A stretch of 64,000 nt of DNA from an uncultured Lachnospiraceae bacterium (GTDB lineage: Bacteria; Bacillota; Clostridia; Lachnospirales; Lachnospiraceae). The notes under the pieces were generated by a model. It saw only the letters and a program-made list of their open reading frames with translations. It made no database searches and was not told where the DNA came from. The position numbers and the translations under genes were made by a program. The stretch covers positions 62,001 through 126,000 of the forward strand of contig CAJUJK010000008.1 of assembly GCA_910586705.1 (NCBI GenBank), read 5' to 3'. This document shows positions 42,492-51,852 of this stretch, in pieces; position 1 is the stretch's first letter; every line of letters begins with the position of its first letter.

Positions 42492-45149
42492 ATGGCGGCT
42501 CAGGGTACGAGGGGGTCATCCGCGAAGAAACAGAATACAGGCAGAAGCAGGAGTGCGGCGAATACCCGGGCGAAATCCCGGAATACGAGGCAGGATACGC
42601 CCATGGACCCGGCGGTCAGAAATGAAATTCTGCTGATTGTGCTGGCGGCTCTCGCCCTTATTTTATTTTTGTGTAATTTTGGTGTCGTCGGCAAGTTCGG
42701 CGATGTGGTGAGCGGCGTGATGTTCGGTATGTTCGGGCTGCTTGCTTATGTGGCGCCGGTTATTATCTTTCTGATGATCGCTTTCGGCATGTTAAATGTG
42801 GGAAATCATATCGCCACGAGAAAACTGGCGGCAGGCATCGTTTTCGTCCTTCTTCTGGGTATGGCATTTGAGTTTTTCAGCACGAATCCCGCGGAGGCGG
42901 AAAGCTACCAGCTTGCTGAGATTTACACCCGGTGCAGCGAAGGACATAAGGGCGGCGGCATCCTCGCCGGATCGCTCGCCTATCTGTCCTGCAAGTTTCT
43001 CGGCACGGTGGGAACGGTGCTTCTGATTCTCGTGTTAGGTATTATCTGTCTGGTGATCGTCACGGAAAAGTCCTTTATCGGCGGCGTGGCGGCAGGCGGG
43101 CGGAAGGTGTACGAACGGTCCAGAGAAGATGCGGCTTACCGCAGGGAACGGGCGGCACGGCGGCGTGAGGAACAGACCGAGAGAAGGGAACGGGAGGAAC
43201 GTGAACGCAGACAGCGGGAGGAGGAGCTGGAGAATGAAAAGCTCCTGCGCATGGATAAAAAGGTGTCCGGCGTCATGCTGGACACGGCGCTCGGCAGGGA
43301 GCCGGAAAAGGCGGCTGTCGAGAAGGTACGGGACGATATCCATGAGATTACGCTAAATTACGACGAGGAAGAAATGGAAGAGCAGCCCGCGGCAAGAGAG
43401 CGGGAACGTCATTCCTACCATTACATAGAACAGGAATCTGACGATCTCGACGAGATCCAGATCAGCGGGATGGAGACAGAGCCGGAACCAGAGGCAGAGA
43501 CGGAGCCGGAACATCCGAAAAAGCCCATGGATTCCTATCAGCCCATGACGGGCAACCAGATGGCGGTTTCAAGCGGCAGGGAACGGCCGGCAGCGGTGAG
43601 CCGTCCGGCAAAACAGCCGGAAAAAGCGACAGCTTTGGCTGGGAAGAGCGGAAAAGACCGCTACCGTTTCCCCACGCCGGATCTTCTGGCGCCGCGAAAG
43701 GCAAAGAAGGGAGCAGATTCCGACAGGGAACTGAAGGAGACTGCCGGACGCCTGGAGCAGATTCTCGGAAATTTCGGCGTGAAGGTGAGCGTCACGCAGT
43801 ACAGCAGGGGCCCCTCCGTTACCCGCTATGAACTGCAGCCGGAGCAGGGCGTTAAAGTCAGCAAGATTGTGGGACTGGCGGACGATATCAAGCTGAATCT
43901 TGCCGCCACGGATATCCGTATCGAAGCGCCCATTCCCGGAAAAGCAGCGGTGGGCATTGAGGTGCCGAACAAGGAAAATACGGCGGTGCCTTTCCGGGAT
44001 CTGGTGGAATCGCCGGAGTTTGATAAATTTCCGGCAAATCTGATTTTTGCGGTGGGCAAGGATATCGGTGGGAAAACGGTGTTTGCGGATATTGCGAAAA
44101 TGCCCCATCTTCTGATTGCGGGTGCGACAGGATCGGGTAAATCCGTCTGTATCAATACGATTATCATGGGTATTTTGTTTAAGGCGCATCCGGATGACGT
44201 GAAGATGATTATGATCGATCCGAAGGTCGTGGAACTGAGCGTCTACAACGGCATTCCGCACCTGCTGATCCCCGTGGTGACGGATCCGAAAAAAGCGGCT
44301 GCGGCGCTGCACTGGGGCGTTGCCGAGATGACGGAGCGCTATAAGAAGTTTGCGGATCTCAACGTAAGGGATTTAAAGGGGTATAATAAAAAAGCAGAGA
44401 GTATGCGTTCGGCGGGGGATCCCGAAGCGCCGGAAAAGATGCCGCAGATTTTGATTATCGTGGACGAGCTGGCGGATCTGATGATGGTGTCGCCGGGGGA
44501 GGTGGAGGAATCCATCTGCCGTCTGGCGCAGCTTGCGAGAGCCTGCGGTATCCATCTGATTATAGCGACACAGCGTCCTTCCGTGGATGTGATCACGGGA
44601 CTGATCAAGGCGAATATGCCAAGCCGTGTTGCCTTTGCGGTGTCCAGCGGTGTGGATTCCCGCACCATTCTGGATATGGTGGGGGCGGAGAAGCTTCTCG
44701 GCAAGGGAGACATGCTGTTTTACCCGCAGGGATACCCGAAGCCGGCACGTATTCAGGGACCCTTTGTCTCGGATGACGAGGTTTCCGATGTGGTGGAGTT
44801 TTTGAAGGATTATGTGCCGGAGGGCGTGGCTGACGAGTCGGTGGAGGAACAGATCAACAGCATTGCCGTGGAATCGGGCGCATCCGGGACATCCGGCGGC
44901 GCGGGCGACGCGGATTCGGCGTATGACGAATATTTCGCGGAAGCGGGCAGGTTTATTATTGAAAAAGACAAGGCTTCCATCGGTATGCTTCAGCGCATGT
45001 TTAAGATTGGCTTTAACCGCGCGGCGCGTATCATGGACCAGCTTTGTGACGCCGGGGTTGTGGGCGAGGAAGAGGGTACGAAACCGCGCAAAATTCTGAT
45101 GAGCGCGGCGGAGTTTGAACAGATTCTTGGAGGAAATTATGAAGACTGA
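42492..45149 (+). CDS. ftsK: FtsK/SpoIIIE-type DNA translocase
   Basis: A membrane-anchored motor that pumps chromosomal DNA through the closing septum during division or sporulation. ATG 42492 is chosen because GGGAGG lies five bases upstream; ATG 42477 precedes that site. The 885-residue protein has four N-terminal membrane helices (about residues 43-200) and an Arg/Glu-rich linker (about 205-400). The alpha/beta motor follows, with Walker A GATGSGKSVCINT near 544 and the Walker B-like ILIIVDELADLMM. The C-terminal gamma winged helix (IGMLQRMFKIGFNRAARIMD) reads DNA orientation. FtsK and SpoIIIE roles cannot be separated from sequence alone. Its last 11 bases overlap the start of fhs, so the two are translationally close. 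Confidence 0.95.
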   Translation: MAAQGTRGSSAKKQNTGRSRSAANTRAKSRNTRQDTPMDPAVRNEILLIVLAALALILFLCNFGVVGKFGDVVSGVMFGMFGLLAYVAPVIIFLMIAFGMLNVGNHIATRKLAAGIVFVLLLGMAFEFFSTNPAEAESYQLAEIYTRCSEGHKGGGILAGSLAYLSCKFLGTVGTVLLILVLGIICLVIVTEKSFIGGVAAGGRKVYERSREDAAYRRERAARRREEQTERREREERERRQREEELENEKLLRMDKKVSGVMLDTALGREPEKAAVEKVRDDIHEITLNYDEEEMEEQPAARERERHSYHYIEQESDDLDEIQISGMETEPEPEAETEPEHPKKPMDSYQPMTGNQMAVSSGRERPAAVSRPAKQPEKATALAGKSGKDRYRFPTPDLLAPRKAKKGADSDRELKETAGRLEQILGNFGVKVSVTQYSRGPSVTRYELQPEQGVKVSKIVGLADDIKLNLAATDIRIEAPIPGKAAVGIEVPNKENTAVPFRDLVESPEFDKFPANLIFAVGKDIGGKTVFADIAKMPHLLIAGATGSGKSVCINTIIMGILFKAHPDDVKMIMIDPKVVELSVYNGIPHLLIPVVTDPKKAAAALHWGVAEMTERYKKFADLNVRDLKGYNKKAESMRSAGDPEAPEKMPQILIIVDELADLMMVSPGEVEESICRLAQLARACGIHLIIATQRPSVDVITGLIKANMPSRVAFAVSSGVDSRTILDMVGAEKLLGKGDMLFYPQGYPKPARIQGPFVSDDEVSDVVEFLKDYVPEGVADESVEEQINSIAVESGASGTSGGAGDADSAYDEYFAEAGRFIIEKDKASIGMLQRMFKIGFNRAARIMDQLCDAGVVGEEEGTKPRKILMSAAEFEQILGGNYED

Positions 45150-46809
45150 CATTGAAATCGCGCAGGCGGCAGAGCTTACCCCGATCACGGAGGTGGCGGG
45201 GCGCATCGGCATCGAACAGGAAGCTCTGGAGGTTTACGGAAAATATAAGGCGAAACTTTCGGAAGAATACATAGAGAGAATCAAAAAGAACCCGGAAGGG
45301 CGGCTGATTCTGGTGACGGCGATCAACCCGACCCCCGCAGGGGAAGGCAAAACCACGATTACCGTGGGACTTGGGCAGGCTTTCGCCAGACTCGGGAAAA
45401 AGGCGATCATTGCCCTGCGTGAGCCGTCTCTCGGACCGTGCTTCGGCATCAAGGGCGGCGCGGCGGGCGGCGGGTATTCTCAGGTCGTGCCGATGGAGGA
45501 TTTAAATCTTCACTTTACAGGCGATTTCCATGCGATTACCGCTGCGAACAATCTGCTGGCGGCCCTTCTGGACAATCATATCCAGCAGGGGAATCTCTTA
45601 CGGATCGATCCCAGACAGATTGTATGGAAGAGATGTCTGGATATGAACGACAGGGCGCTGCGCAATATCGTGATCGGTATGGGCGGTAAAGCAAACGGCA
45701 CGGTGCGGGAGGATCACTTTATTATTACCGTGGCTTCCGAGATCATGGCGATCCTCTGCCTTGCCTCGGATTTCAAAGATCTGAAAGAGCGTCTGTCACG
45801 TATTATCGTGGCATATGATTATTCGGGGGAGCCTGTGACGGCGAAGGATCTGCAGGCGGTGGGCGCCATGGCGGCGCTTTTGAAGGACGCCATGAAGCCG
45901 AATCTGATCCAGACACTGGAGCACACGCCGGCGCTTGTACACGGCGGTCCTTTCGCAAATATTGCCCATGGCTGCAATTCCGTGATGGCGACAAAGACGG
46001 CGCTCAGGATAGCGGATTACGTGATTACGGAGGCGGGTTTCGGCGCCGATCTGGGCGCGGAAAAATTCTTTGATATCAAGTGCCGGATGGCGGACTTGAA
46101 GCCGGATGCGGTGGTGCTTGTGGCGACTGTGAGGGCGCTTAAATACAATGGCGGCGTGGCGAAAGAGGATCTTTCCAGAAAGGATATGAAGGCGCTGCAG
46201 GCTGGTATCGTGAATCTGGAGAAACATATTTCAAACATCCATAAATACGGGGTGCCCATAGTGGTTGCACTGAATGCCTTCTCCTCGGATACGCAGGAGG
46301 AAATCGACTATGTGCGGAAGTTCTGCGAGGACAGGGACTGTGAGTTTTCGCTGGCGGAAGTATGGGAGAAAGGCGGGGAAGGCGGAGAGGCGCTTGCAGG
46401 AAAAGTGCTTGATACGTTGGAACATAAGAGGAGTTTCTTTGAGCCGCTCTACGAGGACGGTATACCGCTGACGGAAAAGATTCATACGGTAGCGGCGGAG
46501 ATTTACGGCGCGGGCGGGGTTACCTACACGGCCGCGGCGAAAAAGCAGTTGGAGAAACTGGAGAGCGCCGGATTTGGCAAACTGCCTGTCTGCATCGCAA
46601 AGACACAGTATTCGCTCTCGGATGACCCGAAGCTTCTGGGACGCCCGGTCGGCTTTGAGATGCATGTGCGGGAGGTCTATGTGTCGGCGGGCGCGGGTTT
46701 TGTGGTTGCGCTGACGGGCGATGTGATGACCATGCCGGGACTGCCGAAAACCCCGGCGGCATATCGGATTGATGTGGATGACGACGGAAAGATTGTAGGA
46801 CTGTTTTAG
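45139..46809 (+). CDS. fhs: formate-tetrahydrofolate ligase
   Basis: An ATP-dependent ligase joining formate to tetrahydrofolate, the entry point of one-carbon units from formate. ATG 45139, with GGAGG at 45129-45133, gives 556 residues, the usual length. The ATP-binding loop TPAGEGKTTITVGL, the conserved REPSLGPCFGIKGGAAGGGY and DFHAITAANNLLAALLDN are all intact. So are GGPFANIAHGCNS and the end GDVMTMPGLPKTPAA. It overlaps ftsK by 11 bp and is followed 38 nt later by folD, so the pair can interconvert formate and methylene-THF. Nothing else of the Wood-Ljungdahl pathway is in view, so acetogenesis should not be inferred. Confidence 0.97.
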   Translation: MKTDIEIAQAAELTPITEVAGRIGIEQEALEVYGKYKAKLSEEYIERIKKNPEGRLILVTAINPTPAGEGKTTITVGLGQAFARLGKKAIIALREPSLGPCFGIKGGAAGGGYSQVVPMEDLNLHFTGDFHAITAANNLLAALLDNHIQQGNLLRIDPRQIVWKRCLDMNDRALRNIVIGMGGKANGTVREDHFIITVASEIMAILCLASDFKDLKERLSRIIVAYDYSGEPVTAKDLQAVGAMAALLKDAMKPNLIQTLEHTPALVHGGPFANIAHGCNSVMATKTALRIADYVITEAGFGADLGAEKFFDIKCRMADLKPDAVVLVATVRALKYNGGVAKEDLSRKDMKALQAGIVNLEKHISNIHKYGVPIVVALNAFSSDTQEEIDYVRKFCEDRDCEFSLAEVWEKGGEGGEALAGKVLDTLEHKRSFFEPLYEDGIPLTEKIHTVAAEIYGAGGVTYTAAAKKQLEKLESAGFGKLPVCIAKTQYSLSDDPKLLGRPVGFEMHVREVYVSAGAGFVVALTGDVMTMPGLPKTPAAYRIDVDDDGKIVGLF

Positions 46810-46847
46810 CACGGATTTGAAATTGCGGAAAGAAAGGGTGATAAAAA

Positions 46848-47687
46848 ATGCCACAGATTATAGACGGAAAAGCGATCTCGGCGCAGATTAAGGACGAGGT
46901 GAAAGCGCAGGTTGCGGCGCTTGCCGCACAGGGGAAAAAGGTATGCCTCGCGGTGATACAGGTGGGCAACGATCCCGCATCCAGTGTTTATGTGGGAAAT
47001 AAGAAAAAGGCATGTGCTTATGTGGGGATTGCATCCCTTTCCTATGAACTTGCGGAGGAGACGACGCAGGAGGAACTGTTGGATCTGATCCGGGAATTGA
47101 ACGCCAAGGAAGAGGTGAACGGCATTCTGGTGCAGCTTCCTCTGCCGGGGCAGATCGACGAGGACGCGGTGATCCGCGCCATTGACCCGAAAAAGGATGT
47201 GGACGGTTTCCATCCCCAGAGCGTGGGTGCGCTCTGTATCGGGCAGCCGGGATTCGTGTCCTGCACGCCTGCCGGGATCATCCAGCTTTTGAAGCGCTCG
47301 GGTATCGAGATCGCGGGCAAAGAGTGCGTGGTGATCGGCAGAAGCAACATTGTCGGTAAGCCCATGGCGCTTTTACTGCTGCGGGAGAATGGCACGGTGA
47401 CGGTATGCCATTCCCGGACAAAGGACTTGAAGGAAGTGACAAAGCGCGCCGACATTCTGGTGGTGGCGGTTGGCAAGCCGAAGATGATTACGAGAGAGTA
47501 TGTGAAGGAGGGCGCGGTGGTGATTGACGTGGGCATCCACCGTAACGAAAACAATAAACTGTGCGGCGACGTGGACTACGAGGATGTGGCGCCTGTGTGC
47601 AGCGCGATCACGCCGGTACCCGGCGGCGTCGGGCCTATGACGATCGCTATGCTTATGTATAATTGTGCAAATTCTGTGTCTATGTAG
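46848..47687 (+). CDS. folD: bifunctional methylene-THF dehydrogenase/cyclohydrolase
   Basis: This enzyme interconverts methylene-, methenyl- and formyl-THF, continuing the path from fhs. At 279 residues it has normal length. The catalytic Lys is in VGNKKKACAYVGI, with the folate segment GILVQLPLPGQID and DVDGFHPQSVGAL. The NADP-binding segment VIGRSNIVGKPMALLLL and the end TPVPGGVGPMTIAML are also present. The start has AAAGGG upstream. It lies between fhs and a zinc-ribbon protein, 18 nt before the latter, so one transcript for ftsK-fhs-folD-zinc-ribbon gene is likely. Confidence 0.97.
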   Translation: MPQIIDGKAISAQIKDEVKAQVAALAAQGKKVCLAVIQVGNDPASSVYVGNKKKACAYVGIASLSYELAEETTQEELLDLIRELNAKEEVNGILVQLPLPGQIDEDAVIRAIDPKKDVDGFHPQSVGALCIGQPGFVSCTPAGIIQLLKRSGIEIAGKECVVIGRSNIVGKPMALLLLRENGTVTVCHSRTKDLKEVTKRADILVVAVGKPKMITREYVKEGAVVIDVGIHRNENNKLCGDVDYEDVAPVCSAITPVPGGVGPMTIAMLMYNCANSVSM

Positions 47688-47705
47688 ACAAGAAGGGAAC
47701 AGCCT

Positions 47706-49136
47706 ATGAAGTGCCCCCATTGCGGACATGAAATGCCGGACGGGTATCTGCTCTGCGACAAGTGCGGAGAGGAGATACAGATCGTTCCGGATTTTGAACC
47801 GGAAATAGAAAACAGCATAACAGAAACGCTTTCCACGCTTGTCTCCCTGCAGGAGGATATCGACGAAGAGGCGGAGGGGGAGGAAGAGAGTATTGTCAGG
47901 GCGGGTAAGAGAAGCCGGAAACCGCAGGTGATCCTTGCTTTTGCCATTCTTTTTCTGGCAGCGTTAGTTTCCTATGCCCTTTATGCCTACCATATCCATA
48001 CGGCGGATTACCAGATCAATAAAGCGGCGGCATATGCGGAAAAGGGGGCTTACAGCGAGGCGATCGCCTGTCTGGAGGCGGCGTATGCAGATTACCCGGA
48101 AGAGGCAAGGATTCTGTTTCTGGAAGCGGATTATTATTATCTGCAGCAGATGGATAATTATGCGCTGTCGGCGCTTATGAAAATCATTGACAAGGATGCC
48201 GCTTACCGCTATCCAGAGGAGGACGTGGAAGAGGCTTACGGGAAGATCGTCACGATCTATGCCAACCAGAAAGAGTATGGATTGATCAACGAATTGCTGC
48301 GCGCCTGTGAAAATGAACGGATCGTGAGCATGTTCCAGAGCTATCTCGCCATGGAGCCGGAATTTAGTTATGTGGAGGGAAGCTATGCGGAAGTAATCCC
48401 GCTGAAACTGAGTTCCAACACGGCGGGGACGATCTACTACACCATGGATGGGACGAAACCAGATAAGAACAGCCAGATTTATACGTCGCCCCTCTTTCTG
48501 GAAACGGGAGAATACACGGTCAGCGCCTTTTTTGTAAACGATTACGGTATTGAGAGTGATATCGTCACGAAGACTTATGTGATCAATCTTGCCGTGCCAA
48601 ACGCGCCGGTTGTGGAGCTTTACAGCGGCGAATATACGGAGGCGATGATGATCGCCGTGGAGCCGGCGGAAGGCTGCAATACATTCTATACGACGGACGA
48701 GTCGGAGCCTACCGCGGACAGTGTGCCTTATACGGGTCCGATTCCCATGCCTCTCGGAAAGACGCTGTTTAAGTTTGTAAACATCAGCAGCGAGGGCATT
48801 GCCAGCGAAGTGACGACGCGCACTTTTACGCTCAGACTGCGGGGCGCCATCCCTACGGATACGGCGGTGACCAATCTGGTCAATCGACTGGTGGCAACTG
48901 GATATCTGGATGACCCGACGGGGAAAAATCCCAGACAGAGCGGCGTCTTAAGCTATCAGTTCAGCTCCGTGCTCCGTGTGGGGGAGGAGGACTATTATAC
49001 CATCAACGAGTATTACGACGACGGTACCGGGTTGCTCAGCCGCACGGACAAGGTTTTTCTCGTGCAGGTCTACAACGGCACGGCGGCGCAGCTCGGTTAC
49101 GACGACAATGGGGAATTTATGGCAAATGTATTGTAA
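47706..49136 (+). CDS. membrane protein with zinc ribbon, TPR and two chitobiase-like domains
   Basis: A 476-residue single-pass protein of unknown function. The N-terminus is a four-Cys zinc ribbon (CPHCGHEM...CDKCGEE, residues 3-22) facing the cytoplasm. An acidic linker follows, then one membrane helix (about 76-98). Outside lie TPR-like helices (about 105-215, for example YAEKGAYSEAIACLEAAY) and two chitobiase C-terminal-like domains (about 235-295 with YYTMDGTKPD, and about 305-375 with YTTDESEPT). A beta-rich C-terminal domain ends the protein. The chitobiase-like fold also occurs in the 1350-aa secreted protein. Similar zinc-ribbon membrane proteins are common in Clostridia, but I know of no experimental role. 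It probably closes the ftsK-fhs-folD transcript. Confidence 0.8.
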   Translation: MKCPHCGHEMPDGYLLCDKCGEEIQIVPDFEPEIENSITETLSTLVSLQEDIDEEAEGEEESIVRAGKRSRKPQVILAFAILFLAALVSYALYAYHIHTADYQINKAAAYAEKGAYSEAIACLEAAYADYPEEARILFLEADYYYLQQMDNYALSALMKIIDKDAAYRYPEEDVEEAYGKIVTIYANQKEYGLINELLRACENERIVSMFQSYLAMEPEFSYVEGSYAEVIPLKLSSNTAGTIYYTMDGTKPDKNSQIYTSPLFLETGEYTVSAFFVNDYGIESDIVTKTYVINLAVPNAPVVELYSGEYTEAMMIAVEPAEGCNTFYTTDESEPTADSVPYTGPIPMPLGKTLFKFVNISSEGIASEVTTRTFTLRLRGAIPTDTAVTNLVNRLVATGYLDDPTGKNPRQSGVLSYQFSSVLRVGEEDYYTINEYYDDGTGLLSRTDKVFLVQVYNGTAAQLGYDDNGEFMANVL

Positions 49137-49159
49137 AATATGGCGCCGAATATTAAAAC

Positions 49160-49188
49160 TTGCAAAATCCGCTGACTTTCGCTATTAT
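49160..49188 (+). promoter_or_regulatory. probable nfnAB promoter
   Basis: TTGCAA (49160-49165) and TATTAT (49183-49188) are 17 bp apart, about 35 bp upstream of the nfnA start. Confidence 0.55.
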
Positions 49189-49223
49189 GGAATAGTTCGG
49201 ATAAAAGGAAAAGGAGTGTTGAG

Positions 49224-50105
49224 ATGTACAGGATTATAAAAGCAGAAGAACTTGCGGCGAATATCTATCTCATGGACGTGGAAGCGCCCCGCGTGGCGAA
49301 GTCATGCCAGCCGGGACAGTTTGTCATCGTCAGAATGGATGCAGAGGGGGAGCGTATCCCACTGACCATCTGTGACTATGACGGGGAAAAGGGAACCGTC
49401 ACCATCGTCTTTCAGGTGGTGGGCGCAGCTACCGAGATGATGCGCAGCTTGAAAGCAGGAGACAGTTTTCAGGACTTTGTGGGACCGCTTGGCTGTCCTT
49501 CCGAGTTTGTGAATGAAGATATGCAGGCGCTTAAGGAGAAAAAGATTCTTTTTGTTGCCGGGGGACTCGGCACGGCGCCCGTTTACCCGCAGGTAAAATG
49601 GCTGCATGAGAGAGGGATTGACGCGGACGTGATCGTAGGCGCGAAGACGAAGGATCTGCTCATCATGGAGGAGGAGATGAAAGCGGTAGCCGGAAATCTC
49701 TATGTCACCACAGACGACGGTTCCTACGGCAGAAGCGGTATGGTGACGAAGGTGATCGAGGATCTGATTGAGTCTGAAGGAAAGTCTTACGACGTATGTG
49801 TGGCGATCGGTCCCATGATTATGATGAAATTTGTATGTCTGACCACGAAGAAATACGAGCTGCCCACCGTTGTCAGCATGAATCCCATTATGGTGGACGG
49901 CACGGGCATGTGCGGCGCATGTCGTCTGACTGTGGACGGGGAAGTGAAATTCGCCTGCGTGGACGGTCCCGAGTTTGACGGTCATAAGGTGGATTTCGAT
50001 CAGGCGATGAAGCGTCAGCAGATGTATAAGACGAAAGAAGGAAGAGATTACTTAAAGGCGAAAGAGGGAGACACGCATCACGGCGGGTGCGGAAATTGCG
50101 GTTAA
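49224..50105 (+). CDS. nfnA: NfnA-type subunit, ferredoxin:NADP oxidoreductase
   Basis: The small subunit of the NADH-dependent reduced ferredoxin:NADP+ oxidoreductase, which couples ferredoxin and NADH to NADP+ reduction by electron bifurcation. At 293 residues it has the ferredoxin-reductase fold: an FAD-binding beta domain (about 1-95), an NAD-binding domain with LFVAGGLGTAPVYPQ (about 110) and a C-terminal 2Fe-2S site with MCGACRLT and KFACVDGPEF. The last Cys-rich end GGCGNCG is typical of this clade. It is paired with the larger flavoprotein 100 nt downstream. Sulfide dehydrogenase and PyrK-like proteins share the fold; the gene partner decides the call. Confidence 0.9.
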   Translation: MYRIIKAEELAANIYLMDVEAPRVAKSCQPGQFVIVRMDAEGERIPLTICDYDGEKGTVTIVFQVVGAATEMMRSLKAGDSFQDFVGPLGCPSEFVNEDMQALKEKKILFVAGGLGTAPVYPQVKWLHERGIDADVIVGAKTKDLLIMEEEMKAVAGNLYVTTDDGSYGRSGMVTKVIEDLIESEGKSYDVCVAIGPMIMMKFVCLTTKKYELPTVVSMNPIMVDGTGMCGACRLTVDGEVKFACVDGPEFDGHKVDFDQAMKRQQMYKTKEGRDYLKAKEGDTHHGGCGNCG

Positions 50106-50138
50106 GTCAGATTGAAAATTGAAATTTTCTATCGCGAG

Positions 50139-50168
50139 GTTTGTGTCCGCGCGCTGCTTGACACAAAC
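50139..50168 (+). other. inverted repeat in the nfnA-nfnB spacer
   Basis: GTTTGTGTC (50139-50147) and GACACAAAC (50160-50168) form a perfect 9-bp stem around a GC-rich 12-nt loop. No T-run follows. It could be an mRNA processing or stability element that sets the ratio of the two subunits. Confidence 0.5.
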
Positions 50169-50205
50169 TCGGTCTATATAGAGGCAGCGTAGAAATGAGG
50201 AGAAA

Positions 50206-51594
50206 ATGGAAGCAGATGTATTAAAGAAGGTGCCCGTGCGTGAGCAGGACGCAAAAGTACGTGCGACGAATTTCGAGGAAGTATGTCTCGGGTATGATAA
50301 AGAGGAAGCGATGTGCGAGGCGACCCGCTGCATCAACTGCAAGAATGCACAGTGTATCAAGGGATGCCCCGTGGCAATCAACATTCCCGGTTTTATAGAG
50401 AAAGTGAAAGAGGGCGATATCGCCGCCGCTTATCAGATTATAAGCGAATCTTCCGCGCTGCCCGCGGTCTGCGGCCGTGTGTGCCCGCAGGAGAGCCAGT
50501 GCGAGGGCAAGTGTATCCGCGGCATTAAGGGTGAGCCTGTCTCCATCGGCAAGCTGGAGCGTTTTGTGGCTGACTGGGCAAGGGAGAACGGCGTGAAGCC
50601 GGAAGGCGCGTCGGAAAAGAAAGGTAAGAAGGTAGCTGTCATCGGTTCTGGTCCTGCGGGACTGACCTGCGCAGGAGATCTGGCTAAGATGGGCTATGAG
50701 GTGACGATTTTTGAGGCGCTCCATGAGCCCGGCGGGGTGCTTGTTTACGGTATTCCGGAGTTTCGTCTGCCCAAGCAGGACGTGGTGGCGAAGGAGATCG
50801 AGAATGTAAAGAGTCTCGGCGTGAAGATAGAGACCAACGTGGTGGTGGGAAAATCCGTCACCATCGACGAGCTGATGGAGGATGAAGGATTCGACGCCGT
50901 GTTTATCGGTTCCGGCGCGGGCCTCCCGAAATTCATGGGGATTCCCGGAGAACAGGCGCTTGGCGTGTTCTCCGCCAATGAGTATCTGACCAGAAGCAAT
51001 CTGATGAAAGCTTTTGACGAGACTTCCAACACGCCCATTATGCGTGGAAAGAAGGTGGCTGTCGTGGGCGGCGGCAACGTGGCGATGGACGCCGCGAGAA
51101 CGGCGCTGCGTCTCGGCGCGGAAGTGCATATCGTGTACCGCCGGAGCGAGGAGGAGCTTCCCGCCCGTGTGGAGGAGGTGCACCACGCGAAGGAGGAGGG
51201 GATCATTTTTGATCTGCTGACCAATCCCACGGAAATTCTGGCGGACGAGAACGGCTGGGTGTCCGGCATGAAGTGTGTGCGCATGGAACTGGGCGAGCCT
51301 GACGCATCCGGCAGACGCCGCCCGGTGGTGATTGAGGGATCCGAATTTCTGATGGAGGTGGATACGGTGATCATGTCGCTGGGTACATCCCCGAATCCGC
51401 TGATCTCTTCTACCACAAAAGGGCTTGAGGTGAATAAATATAAGTGCATCGTCGCCGAGGAGGATTTCGGCGCGACGACGAAAGAGGGCGTCTATGCGGG
51501 CGGTGACGCGGTGACGGGCGCCGCTACCGTAATTCTGGCGATGGGAGCCGGAAAAGCTGCGGCGAAAGGCATCGACGAATATCTCTCGAAATAA
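50206..51594 (+). CDS. nfnB: NfnB-type subunit / glutamate synthase small-subunit-like flavoprotein
   Basis: A 462-residue flavoprotein with two 4Fe-4S clusters, belonging to the family annotated as homotetrameric NADPH-dependent glutamate synthase (gltA) or NfnB. The N-terminal Cys clusters are CINCKNAQCIKGCP and CGRVCPQESQCEGKC. The FAD site is IGSGPAGLTCAGDL and the NADP site VGGGNVAMDAARTALRLGA. The C-terminal FAD segment contains YAGGDAVTGAATVILAMG. Next to nfnA it most likely forms the bifurcating NfnAB complex, supplying NADPH in an anaerobe. A hairpin in the spacer and a terminator behind it delimit the pair. Confidence 0.9.
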   Translation: MEADVLKKVPVREQDAKVRATNFEEVCLGYDKEEAMCEATRCINCKNAQCIKGCPVAINIPGFIEKVKEGDIAAAYQIISESSALPAVCGRVCPQESQCEGKCIRGIKGEPVSIGKLERFVADWARENGVKPEGASEKKGKKVAVIGSGPAGLTCAGDLAKMGYEVTIFEALHEPGGVLVYGIPEFRLPKQDVVAKEIENVKSLGVKIETNVVVGKSVTIDELMEDEGFDAVFIGSGAGLPKFMGIPGEQALGVFSANEYLTRSNLMKAFDETSNTPIMRGKKVAVVGGGNVAMDAARTALRLGAEVHIVYRRSEEELPARVEEVHHAKEEGIIFDLLTNPTEILADENGWVSGMKCVRMELGEPDASGRRRPVVIEGSEFLMEVDTVIMSLGTSPNPLISSTTKGLEVNKYKCIVAEEDFGATTKEGVYAGGDAVTGAATVILAMGAGKAAAKGIDEYLSK

Positions 51595-51607
51595 GACTGT
51601 GTATCAG

Positions 51608-51640
51608 GTCTGCCTGTCGGAACGTGACGGGCAGACTTTT
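51608..51640 (+). terminator. intrinsic terminator of nfnAB
   Basis: GTCTGCC (51608-51614) pairs with GGCAGAC (51630-51636); the stem extends with GTC/GAC after a one-base mismatch and is followed by TTTTG. Confidence 0.85.
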
Positions 51641-51645
51641 GTATG

Positions 51646-51695
51646 GGAGAATGCGTAGCATTCTCTGAATCGAGCGCATTGGCGCTCGATTTTTA
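51646..51695 (+). repeat. GGAGAATGC palindrome plus ATCGAGCG palindrome
   Basis: GAGAATGC (51647-51654) pairs with GCATTCTC (51658-51665) across three bases. ATCGAGCGC (51669-51677) pairs with GCGCTCGAT (51682-51690), followed by five T residues. The same two palindromes occur together, in opposite order, at 53973-54017, and the first recurs upstream of metY. Confidence 0.8.
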
Positions 51696-51852
51696 CTAAG
51701 AAATTCTTAATGATTTGCATGACACAATCTTTATATTTTCCCTGTATAATGGGAAACAGAACACAGGGTGGCATATTCAGGGTGCGGATGTCTGCGGAAA
51801 CGAAAAGCGGCGTCTGGCTGTCATGCCATTGGCAAGGAAAGGCGTGATATTT

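Noticed and set aside
45139..47687. Wood-Ljungdahl acetogenesis cluster
   Set aside because: Only fhs and folD are present; both are general one-carbon genes and no CO dehydrogenase/acetyl-CoA synthase or methyl-branch genes are in the window.
50139..50168. Rex operator before nfnB
   Set aside because: TTGTG and CACAA halves are present but 16 bases apart instead of about 8, so the spacing does not fit Rex.
51715..51750. Promoter TTGCAT...TATAAT for the MORN-repeat gene
   Set aside because: The -10 is perfect but the only -35-like element is 24 bp away; I could not support a full promoter.
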